Shown: positions 1 to 8,000 of the stretch, piece after piece
Layout of the letters: the number at the start of each line of letters is the position of its first letter
Position numbering within the stretch: position 1 is the first letter of the stretch
Assembly (NCBI GenBank): GCA_030607875.1
Contig: JAUWJD010000019.1
Location: 1-58,213, forward strand
Direction: 5' to 3'
Length of the DNA stretch: 58,213 bases
Origin: Chloroflexota bacterium
GTDB taxonomy: Bacteria > Chloroflexota > Anaerolineae > UBA2200
Translations under genes and position numbers: made by a program
Notes under the pieces: generated by a model
What the model was told of the DNA's origin: nothing
What the model saw: only the letters and a program-made list of their open reading frames with translations
Databases searched by the model: none

Positions 1-864
1 CAACAATCCTGCTTTTAGCAGTCCGGAGGTCAACGCCGTTACTCCCACTGAAGAGCCATTGTACACCCTCACCACGCCCCTGGCGCCGGGCACCTACCAC
101 TGGCGCGTCAGAGCGCTCAGCGACTGCGGCCCAGGCCCCTGGTCTCTGTCGCGCAGTTTCTCCGTCGATGCCGCACCCTCAGCGCCCACGCTCCGGTCTC
201 CTCCTGATGCCAGCCACACCTGCGACGACACGCCTACCTTCGAGTGGGGGGGCGTTGCAGGGGCCACGTCCTACCGCATCCAGGTGGACAACAATCCTGC
301 TTTTAGCAGTCCGGAGGTCAACGCCGTTACTCCGACTGAAGAGCCAGCGTACACCCTGACCACGCCCTTGGCGCCGGGCACCTACCACTGGCGCGTCAGA
401 GCGCTCAGCGACTGCGGCCCAGGCCCCTGGTCTGCGTCGCGCAGTTTCTCCGTCGATGCCCCGCCTGATCCGCCCGTTCTGTTTTCTCCTGCCGGAGGCG
501 TCCACACCTGTGATACGAGCCCTGAATTCTCCTGGGACGTGTCGTTCGGAGCGACCTCTTACCGCATCCAGGTGGACAATCACGCGTCCTTCTCGTCACC
601 AGAGATCAACGCGACTACTGCAGAGCTGCACTACACGGCCCCATCGGCGCTTGCCCCCGGCACCTACCACTGGAGGGTCAGGGCCATCAACGGCTGCGGA
701 AGCGGTCCGTGGTCCGTGGTGTGGGATTTCGTCATCGACGCGGCGCCCGGCACGCCAAGCGGCCCCTCTCCCGCCGACGGCGCCACGGGCGTGGCCCTCA
801 ACGCCGACCTGGATTGGGCCAACGCCGCCGGTGCCACTTCCTATGACGTCTACTTCGGCATCGG
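1..864 (+). repeat. 288-bp tandem repeat encoding 96-residue modules
   Basis: The same DNA recurs with a period of exactly 288 bp: matching starts are at 1, 289 and 577. The first two units are nearly identical at the DNA level and the third is diverged. The period is a multiple of three and equals one protein module, so unit gain or loss would keep the frame. Confidence 0.85.
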
Positions 865-1480
865 CACCACGCCGCCATTCGTCACCAACGTCGTCACCAG
901 TCAGTACGACCCCGGCACTTTGACCGCCGATACGCGCTACCACTGGAAGATCGTGGCCAAGAATGCCTGCGGCGAGACGGCAGGTCCGGTGTGGGACTTT
1001 ACCACGGGCGCAGGGGGCACCAATCACGCGCCAACCAACGGCACGATAACGCCCAACAGCGGCGGTCAGCCTGCAGGGAAGATTGTCTACTTCACCAGCA
1101 CCTACTTTGACCCAGATGGCAACGGCGACCTCAGGGCCTGCCGCTTGCATATCGGTCGTGTTGCTGCCCCCAAGTCGCTCAGGGGCAATGCAGTGCTGCT
1201 TTATCAGGCGCCCACCAACAAGCTGATGATCCGCAATGACAGAGGCACGCGGTGGTGGGGCGGCAAGCTGGTGGGCAGTGCCAACGTGATCCAGAACAGC
1301 CAGGCCAAGCTGCACTGCAACCTGACGACGGTGACGCGTACCGGCAACAGGATAGAGGTGCGCTGGGCGGTAGAGTTCAAGACGGCCTTCCGCGGTAGGA
1401 CCAAGATGTACCTCAAAGCTCGCGATAAGGGCGGGCTGACCTCGGCCTTGCAGAAAAAAGGGACCTGGACCGTTCAGTAG
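2..1480 (+). CDS. Exported multi-domain protein with fibronectin-type modules (C-terminal part; 5' end outside window)
   Basis: The reading frame is open from the first bases of the window, so the gene starts upstream and only about 492 residues are visible. It holds tandem 96-residue modules (hallmarks TSYRIQVDN, GTYHWRVRA, CGxGPWS), then a more diverged module with NADLDWANAAGATSY and YHWKIVAKN. It ends with a roughly 150-residue C-terminal domain (NGTITPNSGG to TWTVQ). The modules have the look of fibronectin-III/Ig-like beta-sandwich domains with a cysteine pair (HTCD and DCGPGPW), as in bacterial surface proteins. The C-terminal domain is shared almost residue for residue with the next large gene, so the two are paralogs. 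Function is unknown beyond an extracellular, probably structural or adhesive role. No signal peptide can be checked because the N-terminus is missing. Confidence 0.85.
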   Translation, partial: NNPAFSSPEVNAVTPTEEPLYTLTTPLAPGTYHWRVRALSDCGPGPWSLSRSFSVDAAPSAPTLRSPPDASHTCDDTPTFEWGGVAGATSYRIQVDNNPAFSSPEVNAVTPTEEPAYTLTTPLAPGTYHWRVRALSDCGPGPWSASRSFSVDAPPDPPVLFSPAGGVHTCDTSPEFSWDVSFGATSYRIQVDNHASFSSPEINATTAELHYTAPSALAPGTYHWRVRAINGCGSGPWSVVWDFVIDAAPGTPSGPSPADGATGVALNADLDWANAAGATSYDVYFGIGTTPPFVTNVVTSQYDPGTLTADTRYHWKIVAKNACGETAGPVWDFTTGAGGTNHAPTNGTITPNSGGQPAGKIVYFTSTYFDPDGNGDLRACRLHIGRVAAPKSLRGNAVLLYQAPTNKLMIRNDRGTRWWGGKLVGSANVIQNSQAKLHCNLTTVTRTGNRIEVRWAVEFKTAFRGRTKMYLKARDKGGLTSALQKKGTWTVQ

Positions 1481-1598
1481 GGGCGACACCCCCTGCCCCG
1501 CCTTCCACGGCAAGGTGTCACGCCATGGGTCGGGCGCTGCTGGGCCCCACTTCGTGGAGCCTGCCGCTGGACACGCGACATCTGCTGGTTGTTGCTTA
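1475..1598 (+). repeat. Duplicated 3' flank, copy 1 (copy 2 at 4513-4619)
   Basis: The sequence just after the stop codon (GGGGCGACACCCCC, then AAGGTGTCACGCCATGGGTC, ending GTTGTTGCTTA) recurs after the next paralog at 4513-4619 with few changes and a roughly 20-bp length difference. Similarity resumes at 1741 and 4620 (GGATG) and continues through a 17-bp palindrome and a TTGACA box. The gene end, flank and promoter region were therefore duplicated together. Confidence 0.8.
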
Positions 1599-1738
1599 CA
1601 GAGTACTGCGCCGAAGGTCGCTAAACTCGAACAGCACTTTCATATCGTTCATCCCGCCGAAGGTCTCGCCGCAGGCGATGGCTTGACGGGACGATGATTC
1701 GGTGAAATGCGTTTAGCAACCTTCGGTGCACGAAGCAG
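1599..1738. mobile_element. Miniature inverted-repeat element, copy 1 (140 bp, TA target duplication)
   Basis: Terminal inverted repeats share the core GCGCCGAAGGTCGCTAAAC at the left end and GTTTAGCAACCTTCGGTGCA at the right end, with an outer CAGAGTACTG at the left and CGAAGCAG at the right. TA flanks both sides (1597-1598 and 1739-1740). The duplicated flank at 4612-4624 reads GTTGCTTAGGATG with a single TA, that is, the uninterrupted site. A second copy in the opposite orientation lies at 55426-55519. There is no coding capacity. TA duplication is typical of IS630/Tc1-mariner transposases, so this is best read as a non-autonomous derivative mobilised in trans. Confidence 0.85.
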
Positions 1739-1749
1739 TAGGATGCCTG

Positions 1750-1766
1750 TAGACCTGACAGGTCTA
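1750..1766. promoter_or_regulatory. 17-bp perfect palindrome upstream of promoter
   Basis: TAGACCTG-A-CAGGTCTA lies 21 bp before the -35 box of the next promoter. The duplicated region carries AAGACCTG-T-CAGGTCTT at the same distance (4629-4645). The outer base pair changed on both arms, so symmetry is kept. It could be an operator or a transcribed hairpin. Confidence 0.55.
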
Positions 1767-1787
1767 GAACTCGGCAAGCTCGCGCGC

Positions 1788-1816
1788 TTGACACGCGACA
1801 GTTATCGTGCTATAAT
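1788..1816 (+). promoter_or_regulatory. Consensus sigma-70 promoter (TTGACA-17-TATAAT)
   Basis: TTGACA at 1788-1793, a 17-bp spacer and TATAAT at 1811-1816 form a perfect housekeeping promoter reading toward the gene at 2359. Transcription would start near 1823, giving a long leader of about 535 nt. Confidence 0.85.
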
Positions 1817-1887
1817 GGAATTGTAACCAAGGAATGCCGTCGTGCCTGTGGCGGCGTCTCCTCAGACCATGACTCCGTCTGCCCAGA

Positions 1888-1928
1888 CGCCAGCCAAGGC
1901 ACCACCGTCGGCCACGGCTGGCGTTTTT
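1888..1928 (+). terminator. Hairpin plus T-run in the leader (intrinsic terminator or attenuator)
   Basis: CGCCAGCC (1888-1895) pairs with GGCTGGCG (1916-1923) and is followed by five T. It lies about 65 nt after the predicted start site and 430 nt before the next start codon, so it would end a short RNA or attenuate the downstream gene. Confidence 0.6.
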
Positions 1929-2309
1929 CGTCACCCAGGACCTGCTCGGGAGCAGACTCTGACCTCTGGCATTCGCCGCCCGACCGCGCACCAGGTGCTG
2001 CGCCTTGCCACATCGGAAAGGAGTCCCGCCATGTTGTTTCGGTTGGCTCGCAGTCCCGAATTTTCGGCTGGCCACTCTGGGTCAGAGTGCCGCCTGGTTG
2101 CCTCACGCAGTATGTGTAGGATAGTCTGCCCCCGCCCGAATGTGTATCGCCTCGCCCGATTCCCACCTGCTGGAACTCTCGCCGCATTTCGCGCCGCATT
2201 CTGCCATGCGGTCTTTATCTCGCTCCCAAATCAGGCACCACAGGACTTATTCAACTACGGAAAGGAGGTGTGCCCGGCCAAGATGATGCCCGTCTGTTTT
2301 CTGCGCCCC

Positions 2310-2331
2310 GTGCACCTGGTCTCAGGTGCAC
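2310..2331 (+). promoter_or_regulatory. Perfect 9-bp hairpin just upstream of the ribosome binding site
   Basis: GTGCACCTG (2310-2318) and CAGGTGCAC (2323-2331) form a perfect stem with a 4-nt loop, ending 15 nt before the GGAGG that serves the ATG at 2359. There is no T-run, so it may be a structural leader element or a protein-binding site. Confidence 0.5.
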
Positions 2332-2358
2332 ACCCGAAACGGGATTGGAGGTATAGGG

Positions 2359-4518
2359 ATGAAGCTGTTAGGAAACACACATGGCGTATTGAGACCCAAG
2401 AAGCTGTCGCGTAGTATGCGCTTCTCGCTGCTGTTGCTGCTCCTGGCGCTGGCGCTCACGACTACCGTGAGCTTCGCCCAGGATGGCGGCCAGGCGCCCC
2501 ACAATGAGGTGAATCTGGAGGTGGAGCAGCCACCGCCCAATCCTGAGCCTGAGCCGCCAGAGATCACGCTGCCACCCACTCAGCCAGGCGAGGAGCTATA
2601 CATCGCAGAAGTGGCCATCGAGTCCGCTGAGCAGCTGGCCACATTGCAGCAGCTCGGCTACTCGTGCGCTGAGGCCCAGGCCTGCGAAATCGTGGCTACT
2701 GAGGCGCAACTATCGGTGCTTCAGGAAGCCGGGTTCAAAGTGGACGTGGTGGGCATCGTGGTGGAGTCGTCACCCCAAGATGGGCTGGGCGAATCGAGTC
2801 GCTATGGCTCTAACTACATTGACTACACCATCCCCGATTGGGGGAGCGCCTCTTCACCGATCGGCATCACCGGTGCTCCTGCGGGGGCCAGGGTTACCAG
2901 GGTGAAGTATGACTGCATGGTCGTTCGCACCGGCATACTGGGGGGGCCCGGACAATACACCCTGGAGATCCGGCCCGCGTCGATGCTCGTCGGCTGCACG
3001 ATATGGAACCGGCTCGGTGGCGCGACCGATGAAGGCCATGACGACGACACAGCCGACGACACGGACATCTACCTCAACGGCCGCTGGGTCAACGCTCACT
3101 TCGATGGACAACCGGTCAACCAGACCTGGTATTTGCAGGCCATAGACCACACCCTCACCTATTTTGGGGCGGGCAAGATCGACTACTGGAGGCTCTGGGG
3201 CTACTACTGCACCAGCGGGCCCAGCGCACCGACGCTGCAATGGCCTGCCAACGCCCACCACACCTGTGACACCACCCCGGCGTTCGACTGGTCGAGCGTC
3301 ACCGGGGCGGACCGCTACAACATCCAGGTGGACGACAGCTCGACCTTCGCCTCGCCAGCAATCAACATCAGCCCGACCCCGTCCAACTACACGCCCACGG
3401 CGGCGCTCACGCGAAAGGGGTGGTACTGGCGCGTGCGCGCACACAACGAATGCGGCTACGGACCCTGGTCCTCGACCAACACGTTCTTCGTTGACAGCTT
3501 TCCTGCTGTGCCGGTGCTGCAGTTGCCCGCCAATGGCAGCCACACCTGCGACACTACTCCGTACTTCAACTGGGCCAATGCCGCTGGTGCCACGTCCTAC
3601 CGCATCCAGGTAGACGACAGTCCCACCTTCTTGTCTCCGGCAATCAACATCGTCAGGACTGTGTCCAACTACCCGACTGCTTCTGCGCTCGCGCCGGGCC
3701 ACTACTACTGGCGGGTGAGAGGCCAGAGCGCTTGCGGCAACAGCGCCCCGTCGTCGGTGCGCAACTTCACCATCGATCCCACGCCAGCGACGCCCAGCAA
3801 TCCGCTGCCCGCCAATAACGCCACCGGGGTGCCGACCAACGCAGACCTGGATTGGGCCAATGCCGCAGGAGCTACCGGGTACGCCGTCTACTTCGGCACG
3901 TCGCCGATACCTCCCTATGTCGGTACCGTTGCCGCCAGCCAGTACAACCTGCCTACCCTGGCCGCTAACACCATGTACTACTGGAAGATCGTGGCCAGGA
4001 ACGCAGGGTGCCAGACGTCTGGTCCCCTCTGGCGCTTCAGGACTGTGGCGCCCGCCATCAACTATGCGCCGACCAACGGCACCATCACGCCCAACAGCGG
4101 CGCTGCGCCGGCAGGGAACATCGTCTACTTCACCAGCACCTACTTTGACCTAAATGGCAACGGCGACCTCAAGGCCTGCCGCTTGCATATCGGTCGTGTT
4201 GCTGCCCCCAAGTCGCTGGCCGGGAACGCCGTGCTCAACTACCACGCACCCAGCAACACGCTGCGCATCCGCAACAATGCCGGAACCAAGTGGTGGGGCG
4301 GGAAGGCGGTTGGCAGCGCCAATGTGATCCAGAACAACCAGGCCAAGGTGTACTGCAACCTGACCACCGTGACCAAGGTTGGCAACATGATCCAGGTGCG
4401 CTGGGCGGTACAGTTCAAGCCGGCCTTCCGGGGTAGGACCAAGATGTACCTCAAAGCTCGCGATATGGCCGGGCTGACCTCGGCCTTGCAGCAGAAAGGG
4501 ACCTGGACCGTTCAGTAG
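2359..4518 (+). CDS. Exported protein: P-domain-like module, fibronectin-type modules and shared C-terminal domain
   Basis: The ATG at 2359 is chosen because GGAGG lies 7 nt upstream; the longer frame from 2326 has no such site. The 719-residue product begins with a long signal peptide (basic start, Leu-rich core, likely cut after SFA near residue 40). A Pro/Glu-rich linker follows, then a short cysteine-containing helical segment (about 76-134, LQQLGYSCAEAQACEIVATE). Residues about 150-283 look like a proprotein-convertase P-domain/jelly roll (TIPDWGSA, DTDIYLNGRWVNAHFDGQ, a DDDTADDTD acidic run). Three fibronectin-like modules come next (about 284-565), then the C-terminal domain shared with the preceding gene. 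The protein is probably secreted or surface-bound. No catalytic residues were recognised, and any binding role is inference. Confidence 0.85.
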   Translation: MKLLGNTHGVLRPKKLSRSMRFSLLLLLLALALTTTVSFAQDGGQAPHNEVNLEVEQPPPNPEPEPPEITLPPTQPGEELYIAEVAIESAEQLATLQQLGYSCAEAQACEIVATEAQLSVLQEAGFKVDVVGIVVESSPQDGLGESSRYGSNYIDYTIPDWGSASSPIGITGAPAGARVTRVKYDCMVVRTGILGGPGQYTLEIRPASMLVGCTIWNRLGGATDEGHDDDTADDTDIYLNGRWVNAHFDGQPVNQTWYLQAIDHTLTYFGAGKIDYWRLWGYYCTSGPSAPTLQWPANAHHTCDTTPAFDWSSVTGADRYNIQVDDSSTFASPAINISPTPSNYTPTAALTRKGWYWRVRAHNECGYGPWSSTNTFFVDSFPAVPVLQLPANGSHTCDTTPYFNWANAAGATSYRIQVDDSPTFLSPAINIVRTVSNYPTASALAPGHYYWRVRGQSACGNSAPSSVRNFTIDPTPATPSNPLPANNATGVPTNADLDWANAAGATGYAVYFGTSPIPPYVGTVAASQYNLPTLAANTMYYWKIVARNAGCQTSGPLWRFRTVAPAINYAPTNGTITPNSGAAPAGNIVYFTSTYFDLNGNGDLKACRLHIGRVAAPKSLAGNAVLNYHAPSNTLRIRNNAGTKWWGGKAVGSANVIQNNQAKVYCNLTTVTKVGNMIQVRWAVQFKPAFRGRTKMYLKARDMAGLTSALQQKGTWTVQ

Positions 4519-4628
4519 GGGCGACACCCCCCAAGGTGTCACGCCATGGGTCGCGCGGTGCTGGGCCCCACTTGGTGCAGCCTGCCGCTGGACGCGCGAC
4601 ATCTGGTGGTTGTTGCTTAGGATGTCTC

Positions 4629-4645
4629 AAGACCTGTCAGGTCTT
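4629..4645. promoter_or_regulatory. 17-bp perfect palindrome (copy 2)
   Basis: AAGACCTG-T-CAGGTCTT is the counterpart of the palindrome at 1750-1766. It lies 21 bp before a TTGACA box (4667-4672) that no longer has its -10 partner. Confidence 0.5.
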
Positions 4646-4684
4646 GAACATGGCAAGTTCGCGCGCTTGACAGGCGCCAGTTAT

Positions 4685-4804
4685 GAGGGTGTTGAAAAAG
4701 TCCAACGCTGTTTACATTTGCCGCAGAATGTGGCACGCACTATCTATCTATGGTACAACCTGTAGTATGGCCTTCAAGTAACTGCTATGCTTTTCAACAC
4801 CTTC
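4685..4804. mobile_element. MITE-like inverted-repeat element (about 120 bp)
   Basis: GAGGGTGTTGAAAA at the left end is matched by TTTTCAACACCTTC at the right end (13 of 14 positions pair). The ends resemble IS termini that begin with a run around GTGTTGAAAAAG. About 90 bp separates them and no ORF lies inside. It begins exactly where the duplicated promoter region (TTGACA plus 12 bp, ending CAGTTAT) stops matching the first copy, so it seems to have broken that promoter between its -35 and -10 boxes. No clear target duplication was found. Confidence 0.6.
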
Positions 4805-4817
4805 TGTCAGGGGACTT

Positions 4818-4846
4818 TTGCCCACGTTGGGTTTTCGTGATACACT
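4818..4846 (+). promoter_or_regulatory. Sigma-70-type promoter (TTGCCC-17-TACACT)
   Basis: TTGCCC (4818-4823), a 17-bp spacer and TACACT (4841-4846) lie just after the inverted-repeat element and read toward the adhesin gene at 5067. This is a replacement for the split ancestral promoter, by inference. Confidence 0.6.
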
Positions 4847-4936
4847 GTAACTACAGGTTCCTCATCGTCCAGTCGACAGGAGAATAGTCTTCATTCTCGT
4901 GCGCCATAGCGGAGGAGATCAATGCAGTCTTCGAAG

Positions 4937-4985
4937 CAGCCGCCGACCGTGCCCTGGCATAGCCAGGGTTTGGGGCGGCTGTTTT
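4937..4985 (+). terminator. Branched hairpin plus T-run in the adhesin-gene leader (attenuator candidate)
   Basis: CAGCCGCC (4937-4944) pairs with GGCGGCTG (4974-4981) and TTTT follows. An inner CCCTGGC/GCCAGGG hairpin lies in the loop. A GGAGGAG followed by ATG at 4922 sits directly before the stem, so ribosome movement there could affect folding. The gene starts 80 nt further on. Confidence 0.6.
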
Positions 4986-5066
4986 GTTTCACGGAGAAAG
5001 GAGGCCAAGCAAGGACTGTTACTGTCAACCCTCAACTGATAAGCATTACCAGAAAGGAGAGCAGAG

Positions 5067-8000
5067 ATGAAAGCGCGACTGTTTTTGGCCATGGTGGTTT
5101 GTTGTGGATTGTTATTGGTGGTAACGGTAATGCTGACCCAGGCGCAGGAAGGCGCCGCACAGGACCAGAACATGACTCTGGTACCGCTGGGCAGTGGCTT
5201 CACCTATCAGGGGCGTTTGCTGCTGAGCGGCAATCCGGTCAGTGGCACCTGCGACTTGCAGTTCAGTCTGTGGGATGCCGCGACGGGCGGCACACAAGTG
5301 GGCATCACTGAAACCAAGACTGGGGTCGGCGTCAGCAATGGCTTGTTTACGGTGTTGCTGGACTTTGGCGCTGCGGCCTTTGGCGGGGACGCGCGCTGGC
5401 TGGAGGTCAGCGTGCGCAGTCCGGCGGGGAGGGGGGATTACACGACTCTCAGCCCGCGCCAGGCGTTGACAGCAGTCCCTTATGCTCTCTATGCCCGCAA
5501 TGCCTGGGCTCTGACCGGCAATGCCGGCACGACCCGCGGCACCAACTTCCTGGGCACCACGGACAACGAGGTGCTGGAGTTGAAGGTAAACAACGCCCGC
5601 GCGCTGCGCCTGGAGCCCAATGCCACCAGCCCCAACGTCATCGGTGGTTATCGGGGCAACTACGTCACGCTTGAAGCAGTTGGAGCCACCATCGGCGGTG
5701 GGGGGGCAAGTGACTTTGCCGATGACTATAGCAACACTGTGAACGGGAACTTTGGCACAGTCAGCGGAGGCATTGACAACGGCGCCGGCAGTGGCGCCTG
5801 GGCCACCGTCGGTGGGGGCAACGGCAACAGGGCCATCGGCCCTGGGACCGCCATCGGCGGGGGGCACGACAACGATGCCTGGGGCTCCTGCGCCACCGTT
5901 CCTGGAGGCTGCTCGAACACTGCCGGGGGCGAGGCCAGCACTGTTGGCGGGGGTTCGCTCAATACTGCCCATGCCGCTGGCTCCACTGTCGGCGGGGGCT
6001 TAACCAACAGCGCTAGCGGTGACTCTGCCGCCATCGGCGGCGGCGAGGGGAACACCGCCAGCGGCGAGAAGGCGACCATCGGTGGCGGGGAGTACATCAG
6101 TGTGACGGGCAGGGCAGGCACCGTGGCTGGCGGCTCCCACATCACTGTCACGGGCGACTACGCCTCCGTCGGTGGAGGCGAGTACAACACCGCCGTCTAC
6201 ACCTACACTACTGTCGGCGGAGGCTTTGGCAACACTGCGGATGGCTATGGTGCCACCGTTGGCGGTGGCGGCGGCCACTACGTAATGAACTGGGAGGAAC
6301 CTGCCTCCACTTCCGGGCTCGGCAACAATGCCGCAGGCACATGGAGCACCGTCGGCGGCGGCGCTGGCAACATCGCTAGCAGGTACGGAGCCACCGTCGG
6401 GGGAGGAGGTGGCGTGGCGTATCACAGGGGATCGGCATATGAGGTCGCTAACAGGGCCGAGGGGACGTGGAGCACCGTTGGTGGCGGTGCTGATAATGTC
6501 GCGAGCGGCCTGGGCGCGACTGTCGGGGGGGGGGGCGTGGACTTTGACCCCATCCGTGGCGAACAGTACGTCTCGGGCAATAGGGCCATGGGTACGAGCA
6601 GCACGGTGGGTGGCGGTGTGAGCAATCTGGCATCGGGATATTGCGCCACAGTGGCCGGTGGCGGTCACAACACCGCCAGAGGTTTGGCAGCTGTGGTTGG
6701 CGGCGGCGGTTGCTTCTGGGAAGAGGGGCCGGTTATGCATAGCAACACAGCCAGTGGTGATCTAAGCACTGTGAGCGGTGGCGCAGGGAATGCCGCTGGC
6801 GGCTTCGCCGCCACGGTCGGCGGGGGCTACGACAACAGCGCTGATGCTATCACCGCCACCATCGGCGGCGGTCAGTACATCAGCGTGACGGGGAAGGCTG
6901 CCACGGTGGCTGGCGGCTCCCACATCACCGTCAACGGTGATTACGGCACAGTGGGAGGCGGCTCCAACAACCGCATCAACGGCGGTGAGGGCACGCTTTG
7001 GAGTTATGCCACCATTGGCGGCGGCATGCGCAACACGGCCAGTGGAGCTGCCGCCACGGTGGGTGGTGGCTGGGACAACCAGGCGAGTGCCGGCCAGGCG
7101 ACGGTTGGAGGAGGCTATGGCAACCATGCCAGCGGCGACTATGCAACTGTGGGGGGCGGCGACCGCAACACGGCCTTGGACTTTGACGCCACGGTCGGTG
7201 GGGGCGCCGTCAACACCGCGAACGGGGAGTTTGCGACTGTCGCAGGAGGCGGTGAGAATACGGCTATGGGCTCGAATACCACAGTCGGCGGCGGCTATCG
7301 CAACACTGCCGGCGCAGCGTCTGCCACCGTCGGCGGAGGGGTCGAAAACAATGCCAGTGGTGGTGCTGCCACCGTGGGCGGAGGGGCCCACAATGTCGCG
7401 GGCGGTAGCGGAGCTATTGCCGGCGGCGGCGAACTCAACAGCGCCAGCGGCGACTGGGCCACCGTTGGTGGGGGCTCGGGCAATGCCGCTAGCGATGTGT
7501 ACGCCACCGTCGGCGGAGGGCACGCCAACAGCGCCACTGGCCCAGAGGCCACCGTGCCTGGTGGCGGAAGCAATCTTGCTCAGGGTGCTTTCAGCTTCGC
7601 AGCCGGCCGCGACGCCCAGGCCCTGAACGACGGTGCGTTCGTCTGGGCCGACTCCACCGGGGCGGTCTTTGCTTCCTACAGAGACGACCAGTTCCGGGTA
7701 CGAGCCACCGGCGGCGCTCGCTTCGACTACAACAACAACCGCTGGGTTGAGTTCTACGACACCGGCACTCGGGTCATCGGCACACACACCGGCGCTTACT
7801 TGAGCACCGGCGGCGTCTGGACCAACCGCTCCGACCGCCGTCTCAAGGAGAACTTTTCTCCTGTGGATGGGAAAGCAGTCCTGGACCGCCTGACAGGAAT
7901 CCCTATCACTACCTGGAACTACAAGGCAGAAGACCGCTCCGTCCGCCACATGGGGCCGAGCGCGCAGGACTTGTACGCGGCCTTTGGCCTGGGGGACGAC

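Noticed and set aside
596..1513. Minus-strand 305-residue frame opposite the fibronectin-module gene
   Set aside because: It mirrors a clearly real, repeat-containing gene on the plus strand, is Arg/Gly/Ala-biased and shows no family motif.
2031..2414. Possible small gene with AAAGGAG before an ATG at 2031
   Set aside because: The frame runs 55 bp into the well-supported next gene, composition is not protein-like and no motif is seen.
4922..5311. 129-residue frame starting at GGAGGAG-ATG in the adhesin leader
   Set aside because: It overlaps the adhesin gene by 245 bp out of frame. The start may matter for attenuation, but the long product is unlikely.
5691..7570. Regular 45-bp spacing that could suggest a CRISPR array
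   Set aside because: Units are coding, degenerate and in frame, with no unique spacers.
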